Part shown: positions 21,736 to 35,200 of the stretch, one piece after another
Layout: every line of letters begins with the position of its first letter
How positions within the stretch are numbered: the stretch's first letter is position 1
DNA from: Amyelois transitella
Lineage: Eukaryota > Arthropoda > Insecta > Lepidoptera > Pyralidae
Assembly (NCBI RefSeq): GCF_032362555.1
Contig: NC_083513.1
Coordinates: forward strand, 1,922,001-1,986,000
Direction: 5' to 3'
DNA: 64,000 bases
Made by a program: the position numbers and the translations under genes
The notes under the pieces: generated by a model
Database searches by the model: none
Told to the model about the DNA's origin: nothing
What the model saw: the letters and a program-made list of their open reading frames with translations, nothing else

Positions 21736-22328
21736 ATAATAAATAGTACTATAGTACTATGCACCCTAAATTAAGGATAAGTTATCACAAGATCATTGAT
21801 AAGGAAAGTTGTAAGGTAGGTATAGAGAAAAAAAGCTGAAAATTTAAATCTACTTTGGTATACCTAGTTACTTTTTTATCTAAGTAGTATGATTTCCGGC
21901 AATAAAGTAAAATTTATTTTTTAACCTGTGGCTGCCGTAGGAGGCGACTAATTTATACCGAAAGTCGATTAACTTTTGTCAACTTTGACATAAGTACCTA
22001 CTGAGTTTAGTGGAGCCCCAGCTTTGGAGTTAAAATGGATTATTTACTTTATTGAGAGAGATAATTAATTATTTTTTATTCCACAATATTCTATTTCTGT
22101 CTCGCGGTCAACCAATCACGACAATCATTCCAATCACATTATTTACGTTCACTAAATCTGATAAATTACATCAAGGGCGAGAGTCCCTGAGAATCGAGGC
22201 GAGACACTGTCGAGATCCATCAGTACCTGTCCGCAACATCTGTTCGTATCGCACCGGAGCTGATAAGGAACGTAGTACGATCATTTACGTAGTCCCCGAA
22301 TAGTTTCAGTCGTAAGCAGTCGCTCGCC
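21736..22328 (+). promoter_or_regulatory. Fa2h upstream region and probable 5'UTR
   Basis: The last 180 bases before the ATG are more balanced in base content and contain no in-frame coding extension, so they are probably 5'UTR. The start context is CGCCATGG, a good animal initiation context. No confident TATA box is visible. Confidence 0.4.
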
Positions 22329-25300
22329 ATGGCGGAACAATTCCATGTAAAATTTGCGGGCGCGAATTATGACATAAAACAATTTCTACGCGACCATCCC
22401 GGCGGGGTGAACACTTTGAAAAATTTCAGAGGGAAAAGTATTCTAGCCGCTATGCAGAAATTTGGACACAGTTCGGGCGCCTATCACATGTTGAGTGACT
22501 TCAAAGTGAGTGAAGTGGATGTGAATTTGACTGGTGCTGTGAGTGAGAACGGCAGGATTATAACGAAAGGGGAGGCTGGAAGGGATTGGCAGGAGGTCGC
22601 GTTTCTTGAGGAGTTAGAGGTACTTACCTAGTTACTTGAATTAATGAAATTTGCATAAATATAGGAAATCCGCCAATGGGATTTAATTTTATTGCATTTT
22701 TGCATGTGGATGAAAGGAAAGAAGTAAGTAGTTAAGCATGGATCGTGGCAAGTGGAAAGATATAGTCTCTGCCTACCCCTCCGGATAAGAGGAGTGATTT
22801 TATGCATGTATCTACGGGATAGTTATTCTGAAGATACACCATCACATAGAACTAAGAAATAAAAGATAGATGAATTAAAGCGTTGTCTAAAAGATATAAG
22901 TGCGTGTAAAAGCGTCATAACAACGTGCTCGTATCACGCCTCTTTCCCTGAGGGGAAGGCAGAGACTACACCTTTTCAGTTGCCACAATCCCTGCCTATT
23001 TTTTTGCATCATCCACACTAACGTCGCATGTAAACTTCGTCAGTTTAGGGTACTTTTCTTTTATATTATTTTATTTTTATTGTTTAAGTTACATAATTTA
23101 ATTTAAAAAATGTTATTAGGTATACATTGGGCTCTGTCTTTTTGCTATGCCTGTAAAAGGTTGCTAAGTTGTAAGAACCATTAGTCATTTTAAGACTAAG
23201 TACCTACACTTACTTGGCAAATAAATGAATATGGAAATGACATTTCACCAAAACGTACCCATTTTATTACGGCAAGTTTGTCTAGTCTAGGCCCTTTCAA
23301 CATTTTTTTTCTCTCAGATTAAGCTATATTACACACTTATCCTGTAAGTATATTTAGTTTACTAACTACTTGGTAGTTCGGCGCGAACTTGGACCTCACA
23401 ATTTTTTTTTAATTTTTACAAAATTGTGAATGTCTCAGAAATGACCGTAGTCTATTTTGTTGCCGTGCCGTGGGACAATTTAAAAATTATATTGACAGAA
23501 TCTAAATACTTGTTACACATACATGGTACACAGGTAGGTACTTGTTTAATTTCATCAAAATCAAACAAGCGATTTGTATTGTAGTGCTTAATTTAAAAGC
23601 ATCAGAATGAATTAAAATTGACGTAAGTAAATCAATATCAGAAAATATCATTTTCGCGATATTAAGTATACTTACTTATTAAAGGTTGTTGTAATTGAAA
23701 CTGCTAACCATCATTCGTTTATTTTAACGCCTGTTTCTCTATTTATGTAACAAAAATATAGCCATTTAAAGACCTTTTCTCCTGCTAGTTAAATCACGTC
23801 ATGATCGATTTAGTTGTTTTGGAGAGGTTGCAATTTTTTATAATTTATAGTCCTAATAATAATTTGGATATCAAAATACTTACTTGAAATAAAACAAGAG
23901 GAAACACAGAAATAGATGTTATAAAATTTCCGTGAAACAAACAAATTCATCGATATTATTCATATGTAGGTATATGATGTTCGTGAAAATTTGCAATGAA
24001 CTTTTCATGTAAACTAAGTAGGTATGTAGCCAAAAAGCCATGACCTAAGTTAACATACAAATAAACAAGGCCTTTTCTGTAAAATGTATGCTATTTTGAA
24101 ACAGGTTTTATGTTTATAAGATAATTCAAACAAATGGACAAATATTTTAATGATTTCTGGCCTTTCAGTCTGTCTCTGTCTGTCGAGACTGTTGGCTCTA
24201 TCTACCCCGTAATGGATAAAGACGTAATTATATCTATGTATAAAAACCGGTCTGTATTGTAAATTAGTTTGTTAACCTTACGGTTAGGGAAAACATCGTG
24301 AGGTTAGAACCCAGTACATTCACACATCAAGATGTGTAGCCATCTAATATGGGTTTACAAAGGTTGCGGATGTCAGACTGGAATCGCTTCGACATGACTT
24401 ACCCGATTCAGGATCATGGTTTTGGGTCTCTTTTTTAAATAGGTGACTCACAAGTTTTGCTTATTTCAGCCACCAGTCTTGTCTTAGATCTATGATATAT
24501 TTTTAAACAATAGAATTTGTAGACATATGCATAGGTATTATTTTACAAGAAAACCATTCTTTTCGTGTTAGGTCCCTTACATTCCGCGCAATATTGGGCT
24601 CAAAGAAGACTAACTGCCGACGTTATCTGAAAATATGGTGAGTAGTCACGACCGCATTAATATTACATTACGATAATAGGCAACAGTTGTCGTAAATTAG
24701 TCTGTAGGGGACTTAGGCGGCTTTTCAGGCTTAGGTACCACGACGATAAAAAGCAGGACTTGTTTTTTTTTATTACAATTAAAATTTAAATAAAATCAAT
24801 AAAGTAATGGAATGAAAATTATTAGTCTTTTGGTTCCTGGAACGTTTGAATAGGTCATCTTGCCGTTGACGTCGTGCGAGGCGACTAAGGGAACAGGCAT
24901 TGTCACAACGAGCTATAATACTTAGTTATTATAGCTTCGGGCGGTGTATGGCGGTGGTGGTAGAGGGTCAACCCGGTTCATCACGATTAAATTAAATTTA
25001 TCATTGGCCTGGGTATTCGATGTTTTTCTAAATAGTATCCATAACATAGTTTTGAAATCGTTTTTTAGGGCTCAATCTCTGCAATTTGTCCTGTATCATT
25101 TGTTGATACTCGGATGCATCTACATACAAACCTACCTACCCAGGTAGGATGCATTCGAGTGCATGGAAATTGCGCGTTTTAAAATCTTTTGAATTCAAAG
25201 ACACTCAGTGAAAATGGTTTCCTCTAGAACCAAACTAAGTAGAAGAAGACAAACTAAGTATAAATAACTAGCTGTGCCTGCAACTTCGTCCGCGTTTAAT

Positions 25301-28300
25301 AGTTATTTTGGGCATCATTAAAGCCCTCAGGGATGAATAATTTCCCCCGATTTTTTTCAAATTTTCCAGTATTTCTTCGCTCCTAATAGTTGCAGTGTGA
25401 TGTTATATAGCCTAAAGCCTTCCTCGATAAATGGTCTATTAAACACAAAATTACATTTACACGGGAGAATACACACACAAAACTTACAAATTCTAATCCC
25501 ACGGTGATAAATCTGTTGTTTTTTTACTTATTATTTATTATTCATCATTCAAAAACCACTTATGACACCACTTATGAGTTTATGAGTGGTGTTTCAGAGC
25601 TCGGAATTTATTTCGACCCGAATAAATGTAATTAATACTTCAATCACTCTTGAACTAATATCAGGCAATAAATTACACCTTTTTTTTAAACAATGTCATA
25701 AATAAGTTAAGTTATTTGAACTAAATCTTTCATTGGACTGTTTTCATAAACTTACCAGGTATTTTTATTTTTAAGTGATGCGTAATCTATACAGCTTTAT
25801 AAAGGTATAGAATACTATTACATTTTCGAATGAATTTGTAAGTGCAGCTGAAACAATTCAATGAGAAGAATATTAAAACCTGAACATGGTGCTTTATTTA
25901 TTAAAAAGTGAATATTCTTATGTTTTGATATCCAAATTACTTAGATGCTTAAAACTACCAATGCACTTGGGTCGAAAATACATTTTTGTTATATTTAGTT
26001 ATGTTTGTAACGCGATTTCTTTTAAACCGCGTCTGGTTTTGATGAAATAAGGTTTTGTCAATAGAATTTTCAAGTTAATGGGGCAACAACATTTGATTTA
26101 CTTAGGTTAAAAAAAAACTCTTTTGGTTCCTGGGACGTTTGAAATTATAACTCTGGTTAAAATTATAACTCTTTTGGTTCCTGGGACGTTTGAATAGGTC
26201 ATCTTGCCGTTGACGTCGTACGAGGTGACTAAGGGAACAGGCATTGTATTTAAAAAATAGTGCTCGCGAGGTTTGATAATGACTTTTTATAAATAGGAAA
26301 GTGTGTTTCTTATGTGTGTTTCACGATACGCGAGCGAAGCTGCAAGTAAATGCGTCTTTTTATAGACGATATCCTATTCAAAGCTACATTGTAAGCCGCT
26401 TAGGTGAAACTGACTTTTTACGACAAAGATTTTAAGTATCTTTTGAACAAAATCTGAATAATTAGTTCTTAGTCCTTTTAGGGCACGCCTCTTCAACCAT
26501 TCTGTAAGTATCTAGTAAAATCCTTTTTTTAATACTAGGTTTTGCCCATGAATTCATTTATTGATATACTAGGTCTATAACCCTTGCGTGGTAGTCAGAG
26601 CCAGTATACTGAAATACTGAAAGGCCACGTTCAGCTGTTAGGGTTAATGAAAGAATTGAGATTCAAAGGCCCGTCGCCCAAAAGCAGAATGCCAAGTTTA
26701 CAAGCGTAGCCCTTAGTAGCCCTTGACGACGTCCATGGGAAAGGGATGGAGTGGTCCTATTATTTTTTATATTGACTTTATACATACTTAAATCGGTTTT
26801 ATAAAATCCGAATCTCAATTCCATCCTGCTGCTAAACGTAGCGTTAGAGCCTTTCCGAGACTGTTCGCTCTGTCTACCCCGAATGGGATAAATTTTTATT
26901 TCGCGATTAAACATATTTCCTGTGTTCAAGTCTAGACGGAATTTATTTAGTGACGTTTACGTCTGTTTTGGTTCGTGACGTCACGGTTTGACTTTGTGCC
27001 AGTTTCTGCCAGGCGCACGCGCATGCATCGTCTTTGTTGTCACAACTTGACTTCTGTGACAACTAGCCTGTCTTACAAACCGTTACAAATGAACAAGTTT
27101 ACATATAAATATTAAAAAAAAAGAGTACGTTTAACCGACGAGTTTGCACGAAGATACAAATCGATGAAGTAGGTAAAATTGGTATGCAGGGATCGTGGCA
27201 AGTGAAAAGATGTGCTTTCTGCCTAGCACTCCGGCAAGACTTGATTTTATGTTCGTACCTTCGTGTCGGTAATAAAAGTAGCAGTAGGTAGGTACCTTAT
27301 TAAAGTGTCAGAACACATTTTTTTTTTAGAAGGTTGTTGGGAGGGGTTTTGTATAATATGTATATTGTATTTATATGTGTTATATGTAAGGATAATTAAA
27401 AAAAAATAAGAACTAGCTTTCAGTAAAAGTCCCGTTTTGGGAATCTTGCGGCATATAATTATACCTGCGTCAATTTTTTGTTTTCACTGTCTGAAAGTTT
27501 TTGGCGGGAATAGAAACATCATTGGTTTTTGTTAAACACTAAAACATCAGTTGATCGACCTTCACCATTTTTAATGTTTATGGTGTTACCAGTATTATTT
27601 TATTTATATACTACTATTGTCAATCAAAACCGAATGATCAGTGATAGTAAGTTATTGTTCGAAAATAACCATTTATAATTTCCCCTATGGATTTCCTAAT
27701 CTACAAAACTACCTATCCAACTTCGTCGATATTTGGGCAATCACTTTACCAATTAAGAAAGTACCTGCCTGCGTACTATTCCCAATGCGGCACATATGTA
27801 TATATACCAATATTAATTAATTGATTTCTCTTCACAAACAAATAAGGGTTCTTTATGCAATAGTTCACATCTATTCGTGCCAATTTTTTATATATGGACC
27901 ATAGTGCGCTATAAATAAAATAAGACCAGTTTCATAAACTTACCAAGTATATTTTCTATTATTAATAAATTTTGTGCGTTAGAGTTATTCATTGTCTGCG
28001 TTAGATAGATCACAATCTGACGGATGGGAAGCAAGATAAAGCTTCAAAAAAACCCACGTAAAGAAAAAAATGGGTGAGCTTAAAACTGAGGCAGGACAGG
28101 ACCTGATTTCAAGCAGAGCGAAAACAGTGAATTTTCTCTTTTAGATGGAAAATACATACCTACATATGGTCACGTCTATATCCCTTGCGGGTAGATAGAG
28201 CCAACAGTCTTGAAAAGACTGACATTTGACTTAATGATAGAATTGAGATTCAAATAGGGACAGGTTGCTAGCCCATCGCCTATAAAGAATCCCAAGTTTG

Positions 28301-29233
28301 TAAGCCTATCCCTTAGTCGCCTTTAACGACATCCATTGGAAAGAGATGGAGTGGTCCTATTCATTTTTGTATTGGTGCCGGGAACCACACGGCATAGATG
28401 GAAAATGGATATGACGGAAGATCTTCCCTTTGGTGGCGGTCGAGCCGAATCATCGCTCGCGCTACAATTTTTTTTATATTACGCGGGTGGAGCCGCGGGT
28501 GCTCTCTTGTTTGTTGATAAAACAATTTGGAAGATACGCGACTGAATCACCGTACAGGTGCACTCCTATCCGGCCGCATCGTATCAGCAATTCCGTGATA
28601 ACGTCACTAGATATCCTTTGATAGTAAAATTAGTGAGCAATAAAAAGTCAAACAGCTAAACGTGGCCTATCAGTCTTTTCAAGGTTGCAGGCTTTGTCTA
28701 CCCCACAAGGGATATAGACGTGATTATGTAGAAATGTGTTTGTGTAGAAAAACAACGCGAAGAACCTGCACATTCAGACAATTAGATGTGTAACCATGAT
28801 ACAATATGGATTGGATAAGGTTCGCATATAGAAGATGCCGAGGTCACATAAGATTGTGTAAAAAAAATTCATAAGTAAAAGATATTTCATAAAACAATCT
28901 CTGTAGGAACATATCAAAAGATGTGCAACCGGGATCACAGATACATACATCTATCACGTTTTTATCCATTACACGGAGTGAACAGAGCCAACAGATCCAA
29001 AAAAATTGAAAGCCCACTTCGATAATGTTAATCACGGTGGAAATTTCGTAACATTTCCAAAAGCTATGAAATGAAATGCGTGTTATGAAATCTTAGGCTT
29101 CGGGCCACCATTAATCTATACTTATAATAAATCTGTAGAGAGGTCAATTCTGTACATGGAATATATTTTCAAAATAACTATCAGGGGGTGATTAGTGATC
29201 GATACTGATGCCAAAAATGCAATCAGTAAAATT

Positions 29234-29282
<49 letters not shown>

Positions 29283-32200
29283 ATGTTCTTTATAGAAACA
29301 AAAACTACTTGACGGATTTTAACGAAACTTGGTACAGTTATTCTTCATACTCCTGAGCAGGTTATAGTATACTTTTCATTATGCTACAATCACTAGGAGA
29401 AGAGCAGTGAAAGGAAATGTTGAGAAAACGGGAGAAGCTACTTGATTTTTTAAGCTTCCGTCGCGTGTGCAGCCTTAATGGTTAAAGATGCAGCAAAACC
29501 ATGTATATGGGAAATATTCTACATAAAATTATGAAAAAAATATCCCAAGACAGCATAAGTCTATCTTTTATGGTTGACTCACAATAACACATGTAATTCC
29601 TAACAGCTTAGCAATTCGGAGATTTCTGATTATATTTCTTTACTCTGATGTTTATAATACCAATAACACTCACACTCATTCATAATTCTTAAAAATTAAT
29701 ATAAATACCTATTCAATAAAAAAAGAATCATCGAAATCGGTATAGAAACACCAAACTTATACATGAAATAAAATACCCTAACAAGCCATCGCGCGTAAAT
29801 ACTGAATCATGCTATATGGATTATTTTTGCGTAACGGTTGCCGCGCTCGACGCGGCTAGCGGCGGCAGGGTAGAAAAGGAGCGGGAGGCGAGCGCAAGCT
29901 TCATGACCAAGGCAGCCAGGGGAGACTTCACGCAGTTCTCTCTTCCAGCCTCCCCCTGAGGACGAAGCTCGGGATCTACCAAACGTACGTCAGATCCCGC
30001 CTCACGTACGCGGCCCCGGCGTGGTACGCATTCTGCTCTGAGACCAACAGGAGAAGACTCAGAGCCCAAGAGAACCAAAATCTCAGAGCAGTCGTCGGAG
30101 CCCCGCGCTACGTGAGGAACTCGACGATGCTCAGGGACTTGAAGTGGGAGAACCTAGATATTCGAGAGGGCGGACGCGTCATCACACAGCCACCTGCGCG
30201 GCATCGCGCCGCTTCACTCCGCTCCCTCCGGGCCGTCGGGGGAAACCCTTCCCTCGCTGCCTTGCGGCTGACGACATCAACCAGTGACGACGCCGCCGCT
30301 GATGGGAACTCCCAGTGTATGAAGACGTGAAGACCCAGGCCGTCACGGCCGCCCCATCGACCTGCCTACAGTCGTAGGCAGCGATGATGCCATTGAAGGG
30401 GGCCAAAAGCCCTGACCAATCTACTCCGACTCCACTAAGGGAGTATGGGAAGACCCGACGACGGCAAGACAGTATTGCACAGGCGTTTCAACTTTATTTT
30501 CATTTCTTTTTCTTTTGTAAGTTGTAGGTACATATTTCTGGTTATAATTCTATTAGAATATTTTTTTTAGTTTAAATAGGCACTTAGATTTATCTATACT
30601 AATATTATAAAACTGAAGATATTGTTTGTTTTTTTTTAATGTGCTAATCTCAAGAACTACTGGTTCGAGTTGAAAGATTATTTTTGTATTGAATAGACCA
30701 TTTATCGAGGAAGGCTTTAGGCTATATACCGTCTAGATGCAACTATTAAACTATTAGGAGCGAAGAAATAATGGAAAATGTGAAAAAAATCGTGGAAGAA
30801 GCATCCTTGAGGGCTTCAATGATGCCCAAAATAACTATTCCACGCGGACGAAGTCGCAGGCACAGCTAGTACTGATAATAAAATTAAATTATCAGTTTAC
30901 AATGTGGATATGTAAATTTATCAGCATGATAATCTGTCACATACTTCGATTACATAGGAACGGAACAATTGTATATCGGTGCGATTTACCTAGACTGATA
31001 ATATGCTATTGCACCAAAAACACAATCATGAAGATGGAATGTTACGCGCATAGTTTATAATCAAATAAATGATTATTAATAACATACATATATCTATACA
31101 TTCATAAAATCACGTCTATATCCCAGGCGAGGGTAGACAAAGCTTTGAAAAGACTGATAGGCAATGTTCATACGAGATTCATACAGTGACAGGTTGCTAG
31201 CCCGTCGCCCGTAGAATCCCAAGTTTAGAAGCCTATATCTTAGTCAGCTTTTACGATATCCATGGAAAAGTGATGAGAGTGGCCCTATTATTTTTTCTAT
31301 TAATGCTGGAAACCACACTACTTGATAGCACAGCTATTACATAAGTATGTTGGTATTGTCGTAAAGTTCCTAAACTTGGAATTTTTGCGCGATGTGTTAG
31401 CAACCTGTCACTTTCAATTTTAATTTCAAACCCTTAATAACCTTCTTTGATAATGAAGTTAGTGTGCAATAAAAAGCCAAACAGCTGAACGTGGCGTATC
31501 AATCTTTTCAAACTGTTGGCTCTGCTTCTCCGCAAGTGATATAGGTGATTTATATCTAGGTATTTATGTATATTAGAAAATAGTTACCTACCTACAAAAA
31601 AAAATATAATAGAAAGAGATTATTTTGAGAGATCTCTCTCAATGTAATTTCTTTCTGTGAATATCTGAGACAAATACAGTCGACGAAGGATCTACCAATA
31701 TTACCGATCAAGTATAGTTAACGGAATAAAGAGGCATAAAAACCGTTCAATCTTTTTGTAAATTACGTAGAAGGCGCCTAAAGAATAACAAAAAAACGAA
31801 AAGGATCTACTTTCAAACATTCCCAAGGAAGAGAGCTTATGACCAAGGGTGCAACTGGGAAAAGTTTGTAGGAGCCACCGAAAACCGAAAATCCTCTTTT
31901 TACCGCCATGACGCCAGTAGCATTTACAAAATATAATTCCTTACATACTTATGCATATTGTCAAAGTAAACATGTAGAATGTAAGTCATAATTAGTTAAT
32001 TTTAATTAATTTTCTTTCCTTATCTGTATCCGCACCAATAGGTGTGTCATAAACAGATTTGTAGGTACATAAAGCGATTGCTTTGCTTGTGTTTTCTTGG
32101 GAAAAATATTTATAAACTGATGTTCTTATTGTGTTATATTAGTGCCGTGTGGTTCCCGGCACCAATACCAAAAAAGAATAGGACCACTCCATCTCTTTCC

Positions 32201-35200
32201 CATGGATGTCGTAAAAGGCGACTAAGGGATAGGCTTACAAACTTGGGATTCTTTTTTTAGACGATGGGCTAGCAACCTGTCACTATTTGAATCTCAATTC
32301 TATCATTTAATTATCAAAATAAGTAAACGTGGCCATTCAATCTTTTCAAGACTGTTGGATCTGTCTACCCCGCAAGGGATATAGTCCATATGTATGTATG
32401 TATGTTCTTATTTTTTTCTTTTCAGGCTCGACTCGACTGGTCCAAGCCTCTTTTACGGCAGCTGGACGCCATCGCACCTGACTACGACACCTGGGTCAAC
32501 AGCCCGGTCTATAGGAAGTGCCGCCTCTTCGAAAGCCCCATCTTGGAGAGCATGACCTTCACACCCTGGTTCCTGGTACCCATGGTCTGGTTACCCATTA
32601 TTTTGTACCTCGGGGTAACGCAATTTCGGCAGTATGTTGCGTGTGGAGGTTAGTCCTACTACTTCCTACTACTATTATAAAGGCGAAAGTTTGTATGGAT
32701 GTTTGTTACTCTTTCACGCAAAAACTACTGAACCGATTACCATGAAATTTGGTATGTAGGTAGCTGAAGACCCAGAATAACACATAGGCTACTTTTTATC
32801 CCAGAGTTCCCACTGGATTGATAGGGTTTCCATGCGGACGAAGTCGCGGGCGGCCTCTAGTTTTTTAATAAAGGTTTTTGTTAATGAGATGTCATCTTTC
32901 AGATTTGGGTCAACTGTTGGGAAAACAGGGAGAGCTGCCTATTCGGGTTCGAATCCCGGCCAGGACATGATGAGAAACGAACTTTCTCTGATTGGGTTTT
33001 GGTGAATTGGGTGGTTTCTCTTTCTTGATGGGAATAAACATCCAAGACCCTGGGTCTTGGAAGTTTATTTATATAAGTATTTATTATAAAATATATTATT
33101 GTTGGGTTAGTATCTCGTTACTCAATCTGTGTAATTTGTCCCGTATATATTTATTTAGTTTTATTTACTTGTCAAAATCCTTGCATATTTCTTTGCACAC
33201 ATTCATCATATTTTAATGCAAAATCTAGAATAGTAATAATCTTGATATGAATCAAGAATGCAAATAAATTGCTTGTTCATTTATAACCAGCTTTTGCGCG
33301 GGGCTTCTCTTTCGTGGTAAATTGCACAAAAAGTGGCCTTTTCACTACAGCAGGTCTATTCTATATTTGTGTTTAATTTTGTAAAATCGGTCCTGTAGTT
33401 CTTGAGTTTATTCGTTGCAAAGTTCGTTGTAAAGCTATTATTTTAACCCTCTATTATTTTATTCACATCAGACAATGTCAGTCGCCTATGTTACATAAGA
33501 CAAAGGGGTTTTCCCCGTTATAGACGGATAGAGCACGTATGTACATAAGTAAATTGGACATAAGAAATCTCCCATACTAATTTGTGTACAGACCTTGTGT
33601 GAACGAGCAATTCACCACCTTATCACCAGCAATAAAATACTGGGTCTTGTAACGATGACTACGTGGATACTCTAGACATACTTATATCTATACTCTACGC
33701 CTACAGAGATTAAGTAGAAAAAGAAAAAAACAATAAAAAAATAAAAAAATCAGGATTAATATTATAAATGCGAAAGTAAGTTTAACTGTTTGTTTGTTTT
33801 CTTTTCACGCATTATCTAATTCACTAATGAAATTTTGTGTAGGTATACATATATGTAATTAAGAGTCCCTTCTTCCAACTACTAGGGGACAGTAATTTAA
33901 AATTACACGTTACTCGCATATTCTGTGTAAAAGATTACCCATTCGATAATGACAGCTTATCATCAGTCGAAATAAAGGAACGCCATAAAAGGAAAGTAAA
34001 CCGTAAACTATGAATGCACTTTTTTTTTACTTATGACATTATATGATACTAGAGGCCGCCCGCGATTTCGTCCGCATGGAAACCCCATCAATCCCGCGGG
34101 AATTCCGACCCAGAATAACATAAAAAGCCTAGCAGTAGCCTATATGTTATTCTGGGTCTTCAGCTACCTACATACCAAATTTCATCGTAATCGGTTCGTA
34201 GTTTTTGCGTGAAAGAGTAACAAACATTCATACTGACATACTCAAAAACTTACGCATTTATAATATTAGTAGGATGATTGTAAAACATACATACATATGT
34301 ACCTATAGTCACGTTTTAATCCCGCACGAGGACGACAGAGACGACAGTCTTGAAACGTCTGTAAGGCCACGTACAGTTGTATAAATCAATAAACAACCTG
34401 CACGTGGCTTTTCAGTCTTTGTGATCCTGTTGGCTCTGTCTCCCCCGTAAGGGTAAAAGCCGTGACAATTGTATGTACCTACGTCATAGATCTCTCGTTC
34501 TAAAATTTATTTTAAAATTTCAGATGCCTGCCCCAAGGACTCTATATTATTTTCTACGTACTTGTTGCACGTAGTATGCGGTGTGGGTATCTGGACGGCA
34601 TTGGAGTACTCGCTGCACAGATGGGTATTCCATCGTAACCCTGGGAAGTCAGTGACCATGATCAGGATACATTTCTTGATACACGGGATGCATCACAAGG
34701 TGAGTCGAGACTATGTTAAGTATTCTGTTAAGCAGTTTGTGGCAGTGATCTGATCCAAGATGGTTTGATACTGCAAATTTTAGAGTTTGTTAATTTCGAA
34801 GAGCGTTTGTGCTGTAAGTGTTATTAATCGAGATTACAGGGTGACCTATTATTTAAACCATTAAGATCGATAGATAAACTCTTTAATGCATCATAAGAAA
34901 AAGAAAAACAGAAATAAAAACACAGGTTAATATAAATATACACAGATGCCTGCAACTCTAAGATAAAAAATATATAACGCTTTAGTTGAGGCGAAATACT
35001 AGTATAATGTAAATATTTGATTAATCATGATTCAATATGGAAAAGGTTTCTCTGAAAAGGTCGCGGAGGTCAGATGGGAGTCTTTCGTGTAAAAACATGA
35101 CTTACCCAATCTAGGATCTTGGCTAAAAGGCGTACCCCGCGGTCTTCCTCAGAAGTGAGGATTTCGACCTGATTAACGGCGGGAATGAGGAATATTTGTT

